Source: SIG622 sp045600125 | GTDB taxonomy: Bacteria > Bacillota > Clostridia > Oscillospirales > CAG-382 | Length of the DNA: 8,844 nucleotides | NCBI GenBank assembly: GCA_045600125.1 | Contig: JAZRXH010000124.1 | Coordinates: 1-8,844 of the forward strand | Direction: 5' to 3' | Shown: one piece after another, positions 7,801-8,844 of the stretch | Layout of the letters: each line of letters begins with the position of its first letter | Position numbering within the stretch: position 1 is the first letter of the stretch | Notes under the pieces: model-generated | What the model was told of the DNA's origin: nothing | The model's input: only the letters and a program-made list of their open reading frames with translations | Database searches by the model: none | Made by a program: the position numbers and the translations under genes

Positions 7801-7917
7801 GCCGCAGGTGGTGATGGCGATCTGTATGGAGTCCGGGGTCTCCGCAGATGCCGTGAAGGTGCCGATACAGGATGCGAGCATCAGTACCGACAGGATAAAG
7901 GATAGCGCTTTTTTCAT
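1822..7917 (-). CDS. Secreted multidomain SGNH esterase with beta-helix and dockerin
   Basis: Exported 2031-residue protein, probably a carbohydrate esterase acting on glycans outside the cell. Residues 1-25 form a signal peptide (MKKALSFILSVLML core, ASA/E site; LASC at 14-17 also fits a lipobox). Three beta-rich modules follow at about 31-207, 218-394 and 408-568, each with a DQRC motif (42-45, 229-232, 417-420) and an ending like GLF...A.AHVSEF. The SGNH domain (about 740-960) has GGSVT with Ser755, VGGTG with Gly795/796, VND with Asn826 and DSVHP with Asp941/His944, so it looks catalytically intact. Accessory beta domains lead to a beta-helix-like region (about 1308-1600) opening with YYISDSGNGDG, as in many polysaccharide lyases. 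A CnaB-like segment precedes two dockerin-like calcium loops (1795-1806, 1827-1838), and a last module ends YYDVACWAVF. GGAGG lies 10 nt before the ATG. Substrate and partner cohesin are unknown. Confidence 0.85.
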   Translation of the reverse strand: MKKALSFILSVLMLASCIGTFTASAETPDSIQIAITTCGAKDQRCTYTNTTDSEGRPVQKIIPDDSQAPTSNMAPAYFSDSGAVNTFTGESYTKADRQNYDYKAVKIVVYTSKGSTSTPSLACFNSSYAQKAVNPAVGGPLQGGKWNTLIFDISDCTNLTADTPLYAYMFRLFGSDAVSGYVGEDIYIGYTGLFKTVDAAKAHVSEFEAEEEEKDNGLRIAITDCGASDQRCTYTNTTDSEGRAVQKIVPDDSSKPTSNMAPAYFSDRSSINAFTGGTETKEDRQSYDFKAVKIVVYVSETSTATPVLSAFNSSYASTSAALVSGGPLQGGKWNTLVFDISGCSNLSAAAPLYAYMFKLFGSEAVSAHMGEEIYIGYTGLFKSVDAAKAHVSEFETEEELSDLPAIPLTASWASPKDQRCNKETVTDEFGRTYNRYNAVQQYFEGGSDLTAKGAVAPGGSVGTPDSIGEYKIAKLVYRSTDTFVPTFYAVSSGFAKTYTAQPVGSADSTADKWHTVYFNFDKLGDAINMFMVNFSQDDVGNHTGDSYEIGYLGLFPTMANAQAHVSDFEGDLSITDIRLDGTGIGATAPAGGVDLAGSANVPVLTVKATGNTNDVVIANGTLDSEGKAVSTVKNGAETVVTVNFYGGSNEFRITGILVNGEPVEGFVSTTTTYEVVLPFGSGKPVVTYTYQGKEETVNVETTENGAGYKTVLSSGGTPLYTISFTVSTVKPEGLLHTLALLQSGEPFTVGYFGGSVTSGTGSSSSNNKSWRALTREWIKSGFPGASVTEVNAAVGGTGSVFGVFRADKQFIKDKAPDLCFIEMCVNDTYDSYGTPNGSEVNAYSSGNYVTFAESIIRKIYASNPKADIIIVITEDNGRMKSENYANDVPSFGSGYTELGKFYDIPVLYVSHELGKVILAENGGKTFPSTGDAAWAKYFGSDSVHPNDTGYAFYADVINAFLDENLPKSYVPTAEDDADKVLPASNYSKSPLLLDAYMVTPNELKDTEGGKVSNGHGSLGGMTLSESLTSAKSGQSATFLFKASTFGLWTWSYGTNNGVNGTNIKVSIDGGAEKTVNLYRSYPNHKVYILAEGLDSTRMHSVKITHADANATMDIRQFFLAGVSDPASKGVFVAPIIGGSDISVSVKHADGEPMDFTFDPKVYEYTLPVTDEELAVGYPIVTVTTATGSGFVVENATPTTRRALITLDSKEVYTINFANGNIPDGYTVEKASTPFGDDARLVFEEATEKDIQIKKDGEGWDDAETVKAGATAIEGLSAGLYQIRFVIEDGSYGMPVDVIVPFTFPENANVYYISDSGNGDGLTPENPAAFGQRLSNAVSGYKTAFKNDYKTKDAYIVLVGDCTHGNSASLDFADIPNITFMAQPGALLYMRTHINHANKAAPTGLVTWKDLNIILGDPTKATQSNMDGEIYYNAFGNNVLFDNVAIAGYITNEELGITRTKGIYLHSFGDGGGSYTVPAKGTITVNSPDLRIEATRSSGFGACEAAGDASYVIEDADIVSFGIGGHGSAAFNSGANRGVINGGTFGNIYVGPCSSGTIRGSAAVIINGIGSLSGKIQAKNTTTQDIVLILNNGLSDTLYSKVTAANMDYIIKSGVGGTADVEFAGADGTEKTADSFVFTTDRPAIRIDGETYEVKDGVYTVSAADLGTGVHTVEYIAGPSDITFKVNGLIGITRSSADAPVNFAKLAVASPDLSEVYAIADIETADTRTFKGNAFLYESEFTFNSGVVSEFVLAIVKTGYLVDVSDSYSLNNLEDGDVIGYSAQLIGGDIPEKAGDILGDGVIDMADFVRLIHAMEAAESGADVSDADINEDGVITVADLAFIKASFPIIEEPLCVRAVKTNNVCADYGGGLDHSEPLVDEATGLNYMHFTPKSGSTSGVHLDCWGLPKLDVTGGTLIIKGLVRTNYSKEPPFINVYNVYNAEGTNISSSLSINAAAEEKLKADENWEEFYVVIDSFAGTGAVYTTQTHVKTWGAGATAGNVPADAYYDVACWAVFTDMYSAEHTDLRKFCK
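2394..2541 (-). other. Dockerin-like calcium-binding module within the large protein
   Basis: This stretch (residues about 1793-1842) holds two F-hand loops. The second, DINEDGVITVAD (1827-1838), matches the dockerin pattern D-x-N-x-D-G-x-(I/V)-x-x-x-D. The first, DILGDGVIDMAD (1795-1806), has Leu1797 where Asp or Asn usually binds calcium. Each loop is followed by a helix (FVRLIHAM, LAFIKASF). Dockerins normally plug exported enzymes into cohesins on scaffoldins or the cell surface; no cohesin is visible here. The module is internal, with another domain of about 180 residues after it, whereas dockerins often sit at a protein end. Confidence 0.7.
6736..7827 (-). repeat. Tandem duplication of a 561-bp coding module
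   Basis: The first two N-terminal modules of the large protein (residues 31-207 and 218-394) repeat with a period of exactly 561 bp (187 codons). By eye roughly 70-75 percent of residues match. Long DNA stretches are nearly identical, for example the region around 6900-6950 against 7461-7511. Shared landmarks include DQRCTYTNTTDSEGR, SNMAPAYFSD and GGPLQGGKWNTL. The third module (6696-6214) is the same fold but far more diverged. The pattern suggests an ancient module with a later local duplication; the role is probably carbohydrate binding, which is inference. Confidence 0.8.
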
Positions 7918-7927
7918 GGATTTCTCT

Positions 7928-7932
7928 CCTCC
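7928..7932 (-). promoter_or_regulatory. Strong ribosome binding site of the 2031-residue gene
   Basis: GGAGG on the minus strand lies 10 nt before the ATG at 7917-7915 and is followed by GAGAAATCC. It fixes the start at an ATG that opens directly into a signal peptide. An ATG overlapping this site is out of frame and stops after six codons. Confidence 0.8.
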
Positions 7933-7953
7933 ATAATAAATTTATACAGACAC

Positions 7954-7982
7954 ATTATAGCACTTTCGGGCGCATCCGTCAA
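7954..7982 (-). promoter_or_regulatory. Sigma-A promoter of the 2031-residue gene
   Basis: On the minus strand TTGACG (7982-7977) and a perfect TATAAT (7959-7954) are spaced by 17 bp, and TGC before the -10 makes an extended -10 element. Transcription should start near 7947, giving a short leader of about 30 nt with the GGAGG site. This is a near-consensus promoter, so strong expression, or expression held down by a repressor, would be expected. Confidence 0.85.
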
Positions 7983-8018
7983 TAAGGGTTTGCGGCTTTT
8001 CACAAGATTTGGCAGAAT

Positions 8019-8048
8019 GTACAAACCGTGAAAATAATTTTCGGTTAC
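8019..8048. promoter_or_regulatory. Imperfect inverted repeat upstream of the large gene's promoter
   Basis: AACCGTGAAAAT (8024-8035) faces ATTTTCGGTT (8037-8046), an inverted repeat with a two-base bulge, about 40-60 bp upstream of the -35 box. Its left half contains TACAAACCGTG, which recurs on the minus strand across the -35 region of the GH99-like promoter. It is a candidate operator. The AT-rich middle could also be ordinary promoter-upstream sequence. Confidence 0.35.
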
Positions 8049-8065
8049 TATGCCGAAGCGGTGCG

Positions 8066-8333
8066 TGACGGGTGTCAGCGGCGCACGCCGGGAGGGTGGC
8101 GGACGCCCTTTCTCACGGATGTATTATCCTCGGCTCTCGCCGGGGGCAGGGGGGAACCGCCCTTCTCACGGATGTATTATCTTCGGCTCACGCCAGGGGG
8201 CAGGGGGGCGACCGCCCTTTCTCACGGGTGTATTATCCTCGGCTCTCGCCGGGAGGGCGGCGAACGCCCATTCTCACGGATGTATTATCCTCGGCTCTCG
8301 CCGGGGGCAGGGGGGGGCGAACGACCGCCTTTT
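8066..8333. repeat. GC-rich tandem repeat array, four copies plus one degenerate
   Basis: Four copies of a unit whose core is TCTCACGGATGTATTATCC, then CGGCTCTCGCCG and a G-rich run, start at 8110, 8163, 8219 and 8271 (steps 53, 56 and 52 bp). A degenerate, shorter copy lies at about 8066-8109. Each copy holds a small CGGC/GCCG hairpin, an AT-rich TATTAT island and G runs of three to eight bases. Steps are not multiples of three and length changes fall in the G run, so this is not a coding repeat. The array lies 100-350 bp upstream of the large gene's promoter. Its function is unknown. Confidence 0.85.
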
Positions 8334-8554
8334 GTAAAAATGCGTTTTACTGCCTACGCTTCCAGTAATTTCTCTATCGACCACTGCCTACGTATGTCAC
8401 TTTTGTCTCGAGCGACAAAAGTAACCAAAAACGCCCGTCGGGTACGGGAGGAGGCAGTCCATAAACGGTAACTGCAGAAAAACCACTGCACAGCAATACT
8501 TTATGAGTACTGTTCTCGTTCTTGTTGCTGTTTGCCCCCTCCCGCCGACACCAT
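8334..8554. other. Non-coding spacer with small hairpins
   Basis: No credible gene is visible here. The stretch contains GTAAAA/TTTTAC (8335-8351), TTACTG/CAGTAA (8347-8368), and two copies of ACTGCCTACG (8349-8358 and 8383-8392) 34 bp apart. The remainder up to 8554, including a pyrimidine-rich CCCCCTCCCGCC segment, shows nothing I recognise. Confidence 0.5.
8399..8430. repeat. ACTTTTGTC hairpin followed by AACCAAAA, probable dispersed repeat
   Basis: ACTTTTGTC (8399-8407) pairs with GACAAAAGT (8414-8422) around TCGAGC and is followed by AACCAAAA. Very similar hairpins with the trailing AACCAAAA occur between genes in many bacterial genomes, from memory, so this is likely a dispersed intergenic repeat. 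A second small stem, CCCGT/ACGGG, follows at 8434-8448. Confidence 0.5.
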
Positions 8555-8843
8555 ACCCACCCCGAAATACACCAAAATCTTTAGCGAAACGTGGTGGGGC
8601 GTTGTGGTCTTCAGTTGTTGCAGCGCGTCCGCAGCGGACGCTATGACTCGGAGCTTCGCCTACGGGAAGTCGGATCGTAGCCATGTCGTTCTGTGGGCCA
8701 AGGAGTTGGGTACCACAGTTGTCTTCCTAAGACCGCTTGGCCTCCGACTTGTCATAGCGCCCGCTGCGGGCGCACTGCAACAATGGGGAACCACACAGCC
8801 CCACCAAGTTTCGCTAAAGATTTTGGTGTATTTCGGGGTGGGT
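8555..8843. repeat. Large inverted repeat with two 93-bp arms, each with a hairpin
   Basis: The left arm (8555-8647) and the reverse complement of the right arm (8751-8843) align without gaps over 93 bp with about 82 identities; the outermost 36 bp are identical. Weaker pairing continues inward (TCGGAG...GCC with GGC...CTCCGA, CTGTGG with CCACAG), so the whole 289 bp could fold as one long stem centred near 8704. Each arm can also fold alone through CCCACC/GGTGGG and a 17-bp palindrome (8625-8641; 8757-8773). No transposase is present. It may be a non-autonomous MITE-like element or two inverted copies of a dispersed repeat. The right end abuts the window edge. Confidence 0.85.
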
Positions 8844-8844
8844 G

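Noticed and set aside
8066..8333. CRISPR array
   Set aside because: Almost the whole unit is conserved, including what would be spacers. There are no unique spacers of constant length, and no cas gene is present.
8028..8471. Plus-strand frame of 147 codons across the tandem repeat
   Set aside because: Repeat steps of 53, 56 and 52 bp change the reading frame between copies, so the DNA repeat is not preserved as a protein repeat. No ribosome binding site supports a start.
8397..8684. Minus-strand frame of 95 codons
   Set aside because: It overlaps the left arm of the inverted repeat and the 8399-8430 hairpin, and has no recognisable domain.
8640..8760. tRNA-like cloverleaf in the centre of the inverted repeat
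   Set aside because: Several short stems give a superficial tRNA look, but there is no proper acceptor stem with standard D- and T-arm consensus or an anticodon loop. The stems are explained by the large palindrome.

Overview
The window looks like a piece of a moderately high-GC Clostridia genome, probably an Oscillospiraceae/Ruminococcaceae-type gut bacterium. The clues are a dockerin-like module in a secreted multidomain protein, a typical Firmicutes signal peptide, consensus sigma-A promoters with strong GGAGG ribosome binding sites, and intergenic regions rich in small palindromes. This placement is inference; there is no rRNA or marker gene here.

There are only two convincing genes, both on the minus strand, so transcription runs from right to left. 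The upstream gene (7917 to 1822) encodes a 2031-residue exported protein. It has tandem N-terminal beta-rich modules, an SGNH/GDSL-type esterase domain with the full set of catalytic motifs, a beta-helix-like region, a dockerin-like pair of calcium loops and a C-terminal module that resembles the N-terminal ones. The downstream gene (1457 to 255) encodes a 400-residue GH99-like/WbsX-like protein with no signal peptide. Both proteins point to glycan metabolism: the first at or outside the cell surface, the second inside the cell. They are not a simple operon. A terminator-like hairpin follows the large gene, and the small gene has its own promoter.

Region by region: 1-254 is non-coding, with several perfect hairpins, one of which is a good intrinsic terminator for the GH99-like gene. 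255-1457 is the GH99-like gene. 1458-1821 holds the end of the large gene's transcript, a TTTACA-17-TACAAT promoter, a 14/15-bp direct repeat next to its -35 box, and a leader of about 175 nt with competing hairpins and a possible 26-residue leader peptide. 1822-7917 is the large gene. 7918-8060 carries its promoter (TTGACG-17-TATAAT, extended -10). 8061-8844 has no credible gene: it holds a four- to five-copy GC-rich tandem repeat (units of 52-56 bp), a short hairpin that looks like a dispersed repeat, and a nearly 290-bp inverted repeat made of two 93-bp copies, each with its own internal hairpin.

The strongest unusual signals are the inverted repeat whose internal hairpin shows a compensatory base-pair change between arms, the leader and operator structure in front of the GH99-like gene, an 11-bp motif shared by both promoter regions, and the architecture of the 2031-residue protein.
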